A DNA stretch of 64,000 bases, taken from Mytilus trossulus (taxonomy: Eukaryota > Mollusca > Bivalvia > Mytilida > Mytilidae). The notes beneath the pieces are model-generated. The model made no database searches. It worked only from the letters and a program-made list of their open reading frames with translations, and was not told where the DNA came from. The stretch is from positions 37,688,886 through 37,752,885 of the forward strand of contig NC_086374.1 of NCBI RefSeq assembly GCF_036588685.1. Reading direction: 5' to 3'. Below are positions 1 to 10,892 of the stretch, in pieces. Each line of letters opens with the position of its first letter. Within the stretch, counting starts at the first letter, position 1. The translations under genes and the position numbers were made by a program.

Positions 1-51
1 GACTGAGTTGGAACCCCCTTTTTTCCTTTTATCCAGAGTGTTTGGAACCAC

Positions 52-312
52 AGGCACTTGTTTCTATCCTAGTCCTATGACCTCGGGGGCATTATTTACT
101 ATTTCTATTTGCTGTTCTGATATTTTCTTTTTACTATCAATGTGCCAAAAAATGGAAATATCAGTATAAAAACGTTAAAAATTGAATAAGAATGCGAAGT
201 CATATGTTATAGGACTAGTTTCTATCCATACGAATAGTCGACCTTCGTATGGATAGAAACAAGTGCCTGTGTAGGTCGACTATGGATAGTCGACCTTCGT
301 ATGGATAGAAAC
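52..312. repeat. Small hairpin and repeat cluster
   Basis: Positions 218-260 form a near-perfect hairpin with 17-bp arms (GTTTCTATCCATACGAA and its complement) around a 9-base spacer containing GTCGAC. The right arm recurs at 296-312, both times followed by ACAAGTGCCTGTG, and the complement of that tail lies at about 50-63. It appears to be the rearranged end of a dispersed element; no coding sequence is visible. Confidence 0.6.
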
Positions 313-360
313 AAGTGCCTGTGTTTGGAACCCTCTTTTAAAACAATGGGTGGATCCGCC

Positions 361-980
361 TCTGGTTACAGAACTTTCTGTAAATGTCAAAATAGGTATA
401 AAATCGCGGGTTGTTTTGGATACATATTATTACTTCTTTGCCAAAACTTATTAAATAGATTATAGTATTAATATTTGTCATATTGATATTTGTGATTAGC
501 CTGACTTTCTAAACATATGATTGGATAAAGGGAGGTGCGGTACACCCCTCGGCGTAAGAAGGGGGAGGGGTCCGAAGGTTGGACCCCTTTTTAACGATAA
601 ATGCATAAATTTGAAAAGGGAAATCTATTTGGAAACCCTATCTCCAGATTTGGAACCCCCTTTTAAAAATGTGTTTCCTATTTTGACAGGATTTTTTTTT
701 ATAGGGCACATTGCTTCATTTAATTTGGGAAACATTTTAATATATAAGTCCTACATGTAGGTGCCTACAAAATTATTTCATCTCGCCACATTGACTGCTG
801 TGTTTGTTGCTGTTCAGTTGTTGCTGCATATATGTATATTTTTATATATAAGTGATCTCGTTTGAAATGATTTAACAACAACATTTCTGTTACTTCTGGG
901 TTTTTTTAAATATTTTTTTAGCATACTATGCGATCTGGGCAATGCGATATATGGGTTTGCTCATTGTGCATTTGATGTGG
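361..980. other. No gene seen; repeat scraps
   Basis: AT-rich sequence without a convincing exon. Short blocks resembling TTGGAACCCCCTTTT occur near 9, 323 and 649 and, in related form, near 53866. They look like ends of the same GGATCCGCC-type dispersed repeats seen elsewhere in the window. Confidence 0.4.
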
Positions 981-987
981 TAAAAAT

Positions 988-2336
988 CAGGGGCGGATCC
1001 CGGATTTTTGAAAGGGGGGGCGAAGATATTAAATTTTGCCGAGCGGAGCGAGTCGGAATATTTTTGGGACCTTTTTTGGACTAAAAAAAAACATAAAATA
1101 AGTGTTATATGCACTATTTAAACGGTTTCTGGCTTGGGGCATGCATATTTTATAGTTGCTGTAAAGTGTAAGGGTTGGACTTTTTTTATGCTGTATTCTC
1201 CCTATTAATTGTCTATCATAAAATGATAGTATTGATCCAAAGCTATGTACTGATATATTTGATGTAGGACTTGTCAGTAAAGAATAGACATGGAAATTAG
1301 ATGAAATTTACAATACGACCGACACGAGTTAAAAAAGACAAACAAGCAGTTTTTATCAAAATGTTTGATTGATATGTTTCAGCCAACATAACTTAGGGAA
1401 CCTAAGTGAGGGGTTCCAAATCCAACAAAGACTACGAACGTGTCTGAAATGACAACGAAGTTATGAATGACGGTCAACAAATGGAGACATAAAAGTCACA
1501 CCTAGTAGGCAGGTTGCATGCAGTCTGGTCTTGAAAAAAGTATTCAATATATATAAGTTCGGCAAAACAGACATTCCAGTCAGACATGCAAACCCCGGCC
1601 ACAAAAAAATACGCCCGTTTTTATTCATCATGTTCATTTCATGCTAAATATTTTTGTTGGAAATTTGAGTTTTTAATAGCAAAAAAGTGGACAAGACTAT
1701 TGTTTTCAATCCAGATATGGCCAAAATTTTTGTTTAAGGCAAGAATCAGAGAGTCATTTTTTTTCTCTCTCAAATACCTCAGACTGCCTCCTCAAATCAA
1801 ATGGTTCGTACCTGAGACTTGAAATCTTTCTAGAGCTTATACTGACTGGGGATCATTATTCAATTTGTTAAACATGTTTTCGTAGGTAAATAATATTGTG
1901 GAACTTTTTTTTCATGAGAGTGTAATAGTCTATAGAGTATTTACCATTACTTTCTGTTTAGTGGAATAATGAAATAGAAGTCAATACGTTCTTGTTTAAT
2001 CCTGTGTCGCTTTGAAGGTTTCCTGATTGTCATGACAACCTCAGCCTAAGCAATGTGTATTACTGTAATTTGAATTTCAAAATGACCGAGTGCCGTTTTT
2101 TCAACGCACTGGTCAACTCCACCATAGCAAATCACATGACTTTGACAATCAGTAAATACCGGCCAGTGAAAAATGTCTTTATAAGTAAAGAATTGTCGTA
2201 TAAAAATTAAATACTCGGGAAATGGCAAAGTTCACGAAGTCTAGTCTGATTAATCATTTTACAAAAAAAAAAAAAAAGTCCGAGCAAAGGGAGGGCGGGG
2301 CGTACGCCCTCTACGCCCCCCTCTGAATCCGCCACT
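988..2336. mobile_element. Non-autonomous element with hAT-like ends
   Basis: The left end begins CAGGGGCGGATCC and the right end finishes GAATCCGCCACTG, complementary over most of the terminal bases. The same termini bound the roughly 150-bp copies at 2720, 22060 and 28851. Subterminal purine and pyrimidine tracts (runs of G on the left, CCCCCC on the right) are mirrored. The 1.35-kb interior has no transposase-like frame. No clean target duplication is visible (left flank GTAAAAAT, right flank AAAATCAT), so the boundaries are tentative. Confidence 0.45.
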
Positions 2337-2719
2337 GAAAATCATTCAACAGTCTTCCTATTTTTATATTGCAAATAAAGATGTCTGAAATATTTGAATT
2401 TCTATTTTATTTTGGTACTGGCTATGGTTACATTGAAATGTAAAAGTCGTAAAAAAGTTATTGTTACAATGAAGTTTAGGCTATATCGCCGGAATGCAGA
2501 CCTAGGGTTGACTAAGGAACTACATAGAATACTTACGAGTGTAACAATGATATTTATGTCTACGGTTACATTGTGTTATTGTTACGTAAATGCACTCAAA
2601 TGAAAAATTATTTTTTACAATATTTTATACATTATTTTAATTTTAATTTGATTGTCAGTGTACACACAACCAGTATGTTGTTTCAGTCAGATGCATTTTT
2701 GGCCCGGTGTAACCACTCT

Positions 2720-2876
2720 CAGTGGCGGATCCAGAAATTTACATAAGTGGGGGGCCACTGACTGACCTAATAGGGGGCCGGCTCCAGTCACGCTTCAATG
2801 ATTCCCCTATATAAGCAACCAATTTTTTTCCAAAAAGGGGGGGGCGGGTCTCCAGCCCCCCCTAAATCCACCTCTG
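2720..2876. mobile_element. hAT-like miniature element, copy 1
   Basis: Starts CAGTGGCGGATCC and ends CCACCTCTG. The interior carries GGGGGCC, a segment reading GACTGACCTAATAG and a stretch near TATATAAGCAACC, all shared with the copies at 22060 and 28851. The flanks share ACTCT. It is about 157 bp with no coding capacity. Confidence 0.6.
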
Positions 2877-2938
2877 ACTCTAGGCAGCCCTCACAAACGA
2901 GTAATTGGGGTGGATGGGTTGGGTGGCTCAGTGTTGTA

Positions 2939-3150
2939 TTAATATATAAGAAGATGTGGTATAACTGCCAATGAGAAAAGTCTCCTGTTCATATAAGTCG
3001 TAATTTGTAGAAGTAAACCATTATAGGTCAAAGTACGGTCTTCAACACCGTGCCGGCATGAGCTCTCACCGAACATCAAGGTGTAAAGGGCCCCAAAAGT
3101 GACTAGTGTAAAACCATTCAAACTTGAAAACCAGTTACAGAATACCAAAC
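2939..3150 (-). repeat. Dispersed mussel repeat copy
   Basis: The segment containing AAGATGTGGTATAACTGCC and the downstream block with ACCGTGCCGGCATGAG matches, from memory, a repeat found very often in Mytilus sequences. A short piece of the same repeat in the opposite orientation lies near 20530-20572 (CATTGGCAGTCATACCACAT). The identification is by recall and was not searched. Confidence 0.45.
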
Positions 3151-3302
3151 TCCTGACCTAAGACAATAACCTCTTTTGTATTGTTACAATCTAAAAGACG
3201 TGTCCGATAATTTAAGAATGTGTCCGTTTAAAAACGCCAGAATATTTCAAAACTCATATACCCCCAATGATACTCTGTAAAGTAAAAACGCAATTCAATA
3301 TT

Positions 3303-4163
3303 ATTTTTTTTTTTTTTTTTTAACTTTATTTGAAAAGCACTTTACGCCCATATGGACCAATGGCTTAAAACATTATACATAATATACAGTTTACATAAAA
3401 CAATGAAAATAAACAATGGACACACTTTGAACTATAATTTGTCTTTTTTTTTTAAATCAATATATATATATATATATAAGAGATTCAAATTATATCAAGG
3501 ACTCCCTGCCCTCAGTCTTAGTGACTTTTTTAAAAAGGAGCCTAATTTGCAAGTGTCCTGTTTTGTTTCAGGATTGAGAATATGTTTTAATTTATCTATA
3601 TCATTTAAGTTATTATATTTATTTTCATTTAAAAATTCTTTTCTTAATTGTTCATTTATTTTACATTTAAAAAAGAAATGAAACTCATCATCTAGTACAT
3701 CACAATGTGTACATAGTCTTAAATCTCTGGGAATTTTCCTGTATCTTCCAGTTTCTATTAATAAGCAGTGGTCACTTATTCGAAATTTAGAAATTAGTTG
3801 TCTATATTCAAAGTTTTGAGAAAGTAGGTATGGTTCAAAGTTATAGCTTTTCTTTATTTTTTTAAAAAGTTGGAGTTTGCTATTCTCTTGTAAATTTAAT
3901 ATTTTATCATTATATACATTTTCATAGGAGTTTTCTAGATTTTGTTTGTATATTAGCCTATGGTGTGGGATACGATAGAACCCGTATTGTTCGGTTGGAT
4001 TATAAATGATTAGAAAAAAAAGTCGAAGCAGGTGCCAAAAAAAAATCTGGAGGAAAGGTTTAGTAATCCGTACAGACAAATGTCCAAGGTATGCTACACT
4101 GTGCACGCTTTCTTCTGCTTGCAGACACAGACTATAGGTCTGGTTTAAAAAAAAATTGCACAA
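3303..4163 (-). pseudogene. 5'-truncated LINE, C-terminal RT region with poly(A)
   Basis: A minus-strand frame (start about 4163, stop 3495) encodes a segment typical of the tail of non-LTR retrotransposon polymerase ORFs. It has ISKFRISDHCLLIETGRYR, then RLCTHCDVLDDEFHFFFKC, which is a zinc-finger-like C-x2-C...H...C arrangement after the reverse transcriptase, and a basic end. On the same strand a poly(A) run follows at 3322-3303 (poly-T on the plus strand), as expected for a LINE 3' end. The polymerase core (YxDD) is absent, so this is a 5'-truncated, non-autonomous copy. Roughly the first 70 residues look unrelated and are probably flanking sequence read through. The subfamily is not determined. 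Confidence 0.7.
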
Positions 4164-4169
4164 TAAAAA

Positions 4170-5230
4170 GTTATTTTTATTTGAAGCGCTTTAATTTATG
4201 ATTTTCTTTATCAATATGATTATTATTGTTATAAAGTTCAGACAGAGGTACTTCACAATTTAGAAAACTAATACATCATGTACATTTTATATTGTATTTT
4301 ATTCCCGGTGCTTGACCACGTTTACTGTATGTCATTGATAAACATTAGTTTGTTCAGCATAGGTAATTCATAACAAGCATAACTGCAGGCTAAGTTTACA
4401 ACACATAATTAACTATTGATTACTTAATGTCCAGTGGCAAATATGTCATGCGTATTTAGAAAAAAAAACCATTAACATTGCATTTAATAAGTTTTGTAAA
4501 GTTTAAATCATCGTTTATAAATAGTAAGTAAATTCTATTGTTTTAATATTATCCGGTGATGCCTATAAATGTCTTTTTACAAAATGTATGTCTATGAGGG
4601 TACTGCTCGACCGGCGTCCCGCAGAAGTGGTTTCGCCAGTGCAATTTGACATGTTTATCAAATCATTGACGTCACATTGACGCGTTTTTGAGGAATCGGA
4701 CACGTTTCTGTGTGCTACCATAGATAGATGTATAACATATCTGTACATATATGACTATGTACGATAAATTTTCAATTAAATTAAATTTCCACTTCAATCT
4801 ATTAAACATTAATGTACTTTTGTATATATAGTAGTTAGTATATATTTTAATGTCTTTCGTCGTTGTTTCACGGATCTTATTATAAAGAACACATAAATAG
4901 ACCGATGGTTAAAGCTACACGTGTATGAAATACTTGCCACTGGCAAACACCAATACTTTGATGATGATGAATTAAATTATCATATTTTCCTTCTTTTTTT
5001 TTTAATTTAGAAACAAATTTCAACTTTGATTGATTATAATATTATATATACATGTAGTATCAGAAGTCCAGTCCATTAGTGATTACTGGACTTATGGTAG
5101 TATATAAAGTAATAAGTAAATTTTGATGTCATACCATTCCCATCCATAATTGTGCATTCTTTTTATTTTTACATAACACAGAAATGAGGAAAGTTTTAAC
5201 ATAAGATAATTTATTGTAGCCTAGACCTGT
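4170..5230. other. No gene seen
   Basis: AT-rich intergenic sequence. I found no exon with convincing splice sites and no clear repeat structure. Confidence 0.4.
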
Positions 5231-5315
5231 TGGTGACCTTCTGCTGTTGTTTTTTTATTTGTTCGGGTTGTTGTCTCTTTGACACATTCCCCATATCCAT
5301 TCTCAATTTTATTAT
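5225..5315 (+). repeat. Dispersed mussel repeat fragment
   Basis: Contains CCTGTTGGTGACCTTCTGC and TTGACACATTCCCCATATCC. A second divergent copy lies at about 26300-26405 (TTGGTGGCCTTCGGTTG, TTGGCACATTCCCCATTTCC). The two internal copies support a dispersed family, which I recall as very frequent in Mytilus. Confidence 0.5.
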
Positions 5316-5473
5316 TTATAAATTCATTACATTTTTATTCCTCAGAATGATTAACAGCAATGGAGACAGGAGCAGACATGGGAATGTTCGATGTGAAAAT
5401 TGAAGACCTATAAACAAAATGATGTATCTAGACAATATGGCACTCATCAGAAAAAAAAACCCAACATTTAAGA

Positions 5474-5622
5474 ATTGAATGCGTCTTTTTGTAAATTTAT
5501 TGGGGTGTAAGAGCGTTGACCGAAGTACATTTTGTATGAAGCGCGGAAGCGCTTCATTCTAAAAATTCACGCCCGGTCAACGCTTTTACAACCCTATAAA
5601 GTTACAAAAAGAAGCATTCAAT
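5474..5622. repeat. Foldback element, about 150 bp
   Basis: The ends ATTGAATGC and GCATTCAAT are complementary, as are the inner blocks TTTTTGTAA/TTACAAAAA and AGCGTTGACC/GGTCAACGCT. The centre has GAAGCGC..GCGCTTC. A partial, related copy is at about 23265-23345 (GTACATTTTGTATGAAGCGC is shared). This is a miniature inverted-repeat structure without coding content. Confidence 0.65.
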
Positions 5623-5629
5623 ACTTATA

Positions 5630-6470
5630 ATTAATTTTTTTAGCTAGGATTATAAAAACACGATTTTCATGAAGTTAAATGTTTAAATTCACCTGTGCAC
5701 TTTATTGTGGGACCTCGTGCCATCATGAATGAAATGTTATTGTCTCATGCAACTGCTTAAGGAATAACATGTGATGTGCAATTAGCCAATCAGAATAACG
5801 TATTATAATGAAACATACATCTAATGTAATTATTTGATCATGAACCATTGAATCCTGAGTTTCGTACAAGTACCAAAACATTAAAGGTGGATGCTTATAA
5901 TGAGCTCATATTAGAACTAAAGTGTCCTCTTGGATTACCACTGTACATGTAAAAAGACACATCATATCCGGGACTGAATTGAGGAAAAGAGCCAGGAAAC
6001 TAACATTGAACAAAGCATTCCAAAGAAAAGATGGCATAGGGGGAGAGCAATGAAACATGATACATGCAAAATTAATTGTTTCTTTGATTGTTTTATTTAT
6101 GAGCTTTAAAGGGTCATAAAATAACCAAGGGGCGTAAAAATGACAGATTTTTGCCACAAACTTCACTTGTTGGTATGACATTGAATGTTTTATTATATAT
6201 TAAAAAATGGTTATGATAAATAAAAGAAATTCCAGTTATGATTAAAAATAAGGTAATCGAGAGATTGTTTTGTGTTGATTCTAATGCATTGCCTAACATA
6301 GTAACATATAACTGCATTAATTACAACATATTTTAAGCAATAGCAAAATACCAAAAAATGAACAGTATGGAAGATTCTAATCTTGTTTGATATATATATA
6401 AATTATGCGCTATTATACAATTGATACTGTAAAATATCAGCCTCGAACCACAGTGTGAATCTTCCTGATG
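5630..6470. other. No gene seen
   Basis: AT-rich sequence. Several short frames are present, but none has a recognisable domain or splice context. Confidence 0.35.
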
Positions 6471-6475
6471 TCGAG

Positions 6476-6801
6476 TGCGTATTTTTTTTATAAACACTGA
6501 AAGACAGTCACAATCAAAATCAAGAAGTAAGCAAAGAATCACAAAACGAAAGGGCATTTACAACAACACATTGAAAATTACATATATAAAAACAACACGA
6601 ACTCCATTAAAAACCGGGAGTGAATTCAGGTGCTCCTAATGCGTATTATTTTTATAAACACTGAAAGACAGTCACAACCAAAATCAAGAAGTAAGCAAAG
6701 AATCACAAAACAAAAGGGCATTTACAACAACACTTTGAAAAATACATAAAAGACAACACGAACTCCATTAAAAACCGGGAGTGAATTCAGGTGCTCCTAA
6801 T
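6476..6801. repeat. Two-copy tandem duplication, about 163 bp unit
   Basis: Two successive units each run from GCGTATT..TATAAACACTGAAAG through AAGTAAGCAAAGAATCAC to AACCGGGAGTGAATTCAGG and CTCCTAATG. They differ by scattered substitutions and small indels, which indicates a moderately recent tandem duplication. Confidence 0.75.
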
Positions 6802-7139
6802 GGGTAAAATCCGATAAACTGCTTATCTTGCTTCATTTCTGTTGTTTTCTCCTTCGCTTCAATAGTATTTCGATAGACGAGAGTAAGCTTGATAATTTTC
6901 CTTGGTCATGTTCGCTAAAAAAAACCTGCGCAGCAGGGTGATATAGTCTAAGAGAAAAGCGTAACCAGCTAAAAAAGGATAATAATAATATTGTCACAGA
7001 ATTATCTAACCTATATTTGGATACCAATTGTACTGAGATGCACATTGTAAAAATTCTCTAATGATAAACACTTAATCAGAGATATCTACAAAAGATACAA
7101 AATATGCCACAAATTATTATATAGCATACTATACTTATC

Positions 7140-7370
7140 AGTACAAAATCAGTACTGAAACAGTACTGTCAAAATCAGTACTGAAACAGTACTGTCAAAA
7201 TCAGTACTGAAACAGTACTGTCAAAATCAGTACTAAAACAGTACTGTCAAAATCAGTACTAAAACAGTACTGTCAAAATCAGTACTGAAACAGTACTGTC
7301 AAAATCAGTACTGAAACAGTACTGTCAAAATCAGTACTGAAACAGTACTGACAAAATCAGTACTGATTTC
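7140..7370. repeat. 26-bp palindromic minisatellite (CAGTACTG)
   Basis: About nine units of a 26-bp period, each containing CAGTACTG twice in alternating spacers (GAAA or AAAA between one pair, TCAAAAT between the next). CAGTACTG equals its own reverse complement, so single strands could fold in many registers. Two units have an A for G change (TACTAAAAC). A stray CAGTACTG occurs again near 7410. Confidence 0.85.
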
Positions 7371-7612
7371 ATTGAAAGTATAACATTATAAGTTTTCAGT
7401 CTTTCCTAACAGTACTGATATGCACGAGGGTAGAAATGTACCAAAAAAGTATAGGTAAATTATTGGTAGTGTAGTAGCTTAACAGAGCATGGATCATTTC
7501 ATTACAAGCCTGGTATTTCCTATGTGTGTTGGTTCATAAAAATTACACAAGTAGGTTAAACATGCATATAGTTGGGTTTTTTTTCATTGAAACTGTTTAG
7601 GTTAAATTATAA

Positions 7613-8191
7613 TTAAGCAATGATCCTGTTCACAAGAGTCCAAATTGAGTCTACAAAGAAACCTATAAAACTACCACAAAATCGCATTAGCGTCCATAGA
7701 ATTGCTACTCCTGGATTGGTATATGAATTTGGATGTATGTTGTCAACGAGAGAAAAACAAACTCCGCCAGGATTTCTATTGTTGTAAACTTTAACAGTGA
7801 CTCCGCCATTCACTGAACTAAACTTTGTTTCATTCTGCACATCTACCCAATCCCACAGTTCTACTGCCACTCGCAGAAAGAAGTAGGGATGTTTGTTTTG
7901 GTATAGTTTCTGGTAATATCTATACACCCATAATCTTCTATTATCCAAAGAAAAGTACCTGTTTCCTCTACGTATTACTCTCATTTTTCTTATGTATTCT
8001 ATTTTTGTATTTCCATTCACTAAATTGTCTAAGAGCTCTCCTATAAGTCCTCCTCCTTGAAATGTGTGACTTATATATTCCTGACTAAAATACATTTCGG
8101 ATGGCTGCAGTTGAATTTCTGATCTTTCATATTCTTGTCTTCGATGACAAGCCATTGTATTTTCGCGATGTTGTCTTCGGCGATGAGCCAT
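7613..8191 (-). CDS. Intronless DNRRLW-motif protein, function unknown
   Basis: Uninterrupted 192-residue frame. The N-terminus is rich in Arg, His and Gln (residues 1-25). Next come EYISHTFQGG (38-47), a leucine-rich helix with LVNG (57-60), then IRKMRVIRRGNRYFSLDNRR around 67-86 ending in the hallmark SLDNRRLW (81-88). A hydrophobic C-terminus (161-192) could be an amphipathic or membrane-associated segment. The pattern of a basic strand followed by a YxSLDNRRL turn resembles what I recall of ParB/sulfiredoxin-like folds and of uncharacterised proteins in many eukaryotes; this is resemblance only. There is no catalytic assignment. The intact frame over 579 nt in AT-rich DNA supports a real gene or a recent retrocopy. 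The start is the first ATG after an AT-rich upstream region. The second in-frame Met (residue 13) is an alternative start. Confidence 0.6.
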   Translation of the reverse strand: MAHRRRQHRENTMACHRRQEYERSEIQLQPSEMYFSQEYISHTFQGGGLIGELLDNLVNGNTKIEYIRKMRVIRRGNRYFSLDNRRLWVYRYYQKLYQNKHPYFFLRVAVELWDWVDVQNETKFSSVNGGVTVKVYNNRNPGGVCFSLVDNIHPNSYTNPGVAILWTLMRFCGSFIGFFVDSIWTLVNRIIA

Positions 8192-8199
8192 TTTATCAA

Positions 8200-8655
8200 T
8201 ATTTTACTTCCTTTTTCGTGTATGTGCATGACTTGTACATTTTGTACTTGTTCCTTCTTATTTATAGATGATATAAAGGATATTTAAATCTGCATTCAAT
8301 AGTTGTCGGCCTTTAAATTTTAGTTATAATTTGATATTTCTAAAACCCTAACATTTACATGGAACGTTTCAATCATCGTTCAATCATTTTCTACAAATTA
8401 AATTATTATAGTATTCTTCAGGCAAAATATGACCTGATTTCAAAGTCCGCGTAAGAAGTGTGGTTTTGTCAATATAACGGAACTATAAACAACTGACATT
8501 CAAGTTATGGTTAAGCTAGCTAATTAAAAGTACGAGGTTTAAACTATCATTTTGTTCGAAAAATGCCTACACAATGTTATGAATATTGCAGTTGTTTTTC
8601 AATCCTTCTGTTGAATGATAACGTTTGTTTTGTCAGTTTTTTGTAGATGTCCTCC
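8200..8655. other. Upstream flank of the DNRRLW gene
   Basis: AT-rich non-coding sequence. It may hold the promoter of the minus-strand gene ending at 8191, but no TATA box or other element can be assigned with confidence. Confidence 0.3.
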
Positions 8656-8660
8656 TTTTT

Positions 8661-9860
8661 TGTCGAGCCTTCGACTTTTGTCGGAAAAAGCGGGGCATAG
8701 CGATCCTACGTCATCTTTCACAAATATTCGCTCTGTGGTTAAAGTTTTTGAAATTTTAATAACTTTTTTCAACTATCATTGATTTCTTCCACGCTTGGAA
8801 AGACGGTCGTTTATGATCGTAAGAGAGTATCCAGAAATTTTGTAAAAAAACCTCAGAAGATGGAATCCAGAGGTGAATTTTGTAAACAAAAAATCCTTTT
8901 TTCCTATTCTATTTATAAATGAACATAGTTTTTTTCTGCCAGTTAACATAACATTCACACTGTGGTTAGAGTTTTAAGATTTTAATAACTTTCTCAAACT
9001 ATCCTTGATTTCTACCAAACTTGGACAAAAGCTTGTTTATAACCAAAGCTAGCTAGTATCGACAAGGAAATTTTGTAAAAACATATTTCCTGTCTTTCTA
9101 TACAGCGGTATACTACTGTTGCCTTTATTTTTCCGTATGTAACTTAATTATGTACGTAGTGTTCTGCCAGTTAACATTATATACAGTCTGCATTTAAAGT
9201 GCCTAAAACATTAATCAACATCACAAAGTAGGCGAGACACTGGAATCCGCGGAACCCTTACACATTTTAATGTACCTTTGAGTTCGGTATTATTGATCTA
9301 CATTTTTGGTCAAAGTATAAGTTGTCATGTTTGCATTGCAAACCTATAGTTGAACATCGGAATATCGGAAAAGCTATATAAACAATTTGTAAGGGTTCCG
9401 CGGAACCCAGTGTCTCGCTTACTTTTGATATTAATCGCAGGCTGAACAAATATGAGGAACGAAATGAATAAAAATGTTCCTCTCGATACTACCTTTTGAT
9501 TGCAAGAAGCTTCTGTTCAAGTTTGGTAAAAATCCAGTATAGTATATGAATCTAATAAATGTTTAAAATACATTAACTGCAGACTGTATGTAATGTTAAC
9601 TAGAAGAAAAAATAGTCCATTTATAAGTAAAATAGAAAAAAACAGGTACAAAATTTTAACAAAGTTTCCTTCTAGATACTAGCTTTTGGCCATAAACAAG
9701 CTTCTGTCCAAGTTTGGTACAAATCCAGGATATTTTAAAAAAGTTATTAAAATTTCAAAAACTTACCACAGAGTGAATATTGGTGAATGCAGCCGCCGAC
9801 GAAGATGGAATGTAGGATCACTATGCTCGCTTTTTTTTTACTAAAGTAGAAGGCTTGACA
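8661..9860. mobile_element. 1.2-kb foldback element with central palindrome
   Basis: The left end TGTCGAGCCTTCGACTTTTG is complementary, with some decay, to the right end AGTAGAAGGCTTGACA; GCATAGCGATCCTACG on the left mirrors TGTAGGATCACTATGC on the right. The centre has another inverted pair: CGAGACACTGGAATCCGCGG at 9233 and CCGCGGAACCCAGTGTCTCG near 9398. Between them, diverged units of about 0.2 kb repeat phrases such as TGTCCAAGTTTGGTA and AACCACAGAGTGAAT. A half copy is present at 35262-36103. No transposase is visible. Confidence 0.65.
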
Positions 9861-10596
9861 AAAATGCGAGTAAAAAAACATTTTATTTAGTTTATATTGT
9901 GAATTCATGAATTTCTGTTTAAGAATTTAATAAACATTTCCATTTGGATTATGTGAACATTATGATTAAGAACAGTGTAGAGATGACCTATTGTTTTAAT
10001 ATCTAAGTTGGCTTTGCCTTTGATGTCTTAATCATTTTAGTTTGAGAAGTGTATTAAACAAGAGTGCACACGCTGAAATGTCTCGGCTTCTTTACTTATC
10101 ATTGATACTATGTTGATATGTAGTCCTAAGTATAAAGTTTTCTTACAACTGTCACATAAAACATTAACCAACATAACTAAACAAAGACCAACGAACCATG
10201 AAAATGAGGTCAAGGTCAGATGAACCATGCCAGGCAGACATGTACAGCTAACAATACTTCCATACAACAAATATAGTTGACCTATTACTTATAGTTTAAG
10301 AAAAATAGACCAAAACACAAAAAACTTAACACTGAGCAATGAACCATAAAAATGAGGTCGAGGTCAAATAAAACCTGTGCGACTGACATATAGATCATAA
10401 AATATTCCCATACAACAAATATAGTTGACTTTTATCATATGTAGTAAATACAGTATTTTTGAATATGTGATAAATAGCCTGCTGTTTAATCCATATCGCA
10501 CAACTTTGATGTGCACCCTTTATCCCATACCCTTTATCACACCCCTACTTTTTTTTTCTTTTTTTTTACCTAAATTAAGTTTGTTTGTTTTTTTGC

Positions 10597-10713
10597 TTAA
10601 GGTGGTACCCAACACTTTAACTAAAATCAATTTGGCTCGTTTAATTTTGATAAAATTTTGACATAATATTTACTTTGATCTTTTGACAAAAATATACAAA
10701 TTTCAAAAAATTT
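10597..10713 (-). mobile_element. Truncated TTAA-flanked GGTGGTACC element
   Basis: Starts TTAAGGTGGTACCCAACACT and continues through TTTGGCTCGTTTAATTTTGA in reverse orientation to the fuller copies at 13320 and 56979. It is cut off at about 10713, where the palindrome at 10714-10892 begins. It is nested in the 148-bp repeat block. Confidence 0.6.
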
Positions 10714-10892
10714 AATACTATATGCTTTGTAGAGAATAATACATGGCAAAATCCGTATCACATGCCGTATCACCCTCGACCAATATCATCCCTCGGGCCT
10801 TAAGGCCCTTGGGCTGATATTGATGTCTCGGGATGATATGACATATGATACAGATTTTTCCATGTATTATTCTCTACAAAGCATATAGTATT
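10714..10892. repeat. Long palindrome, about 180 bp
   Basis: AATACTATATGCTTTGTAGA on the left is the exact complement of TCTACAAAGCATATAGTATT on the right. Inner arms continue with GAATAATACATGG/CCATGTATTATTC. The centre carries CTCGGGCCTTAAGGCCCTTG and paired GATATTG-like blocks. This is a hairpin-type miniature element inserted in the 148-bp array. Confidence 0.8.

Noticed and set aside
3352..3681. Plus-strand 109-codon frame
   Set aside because: It is antisense to the LINE remnant, which has clear protein similarity.
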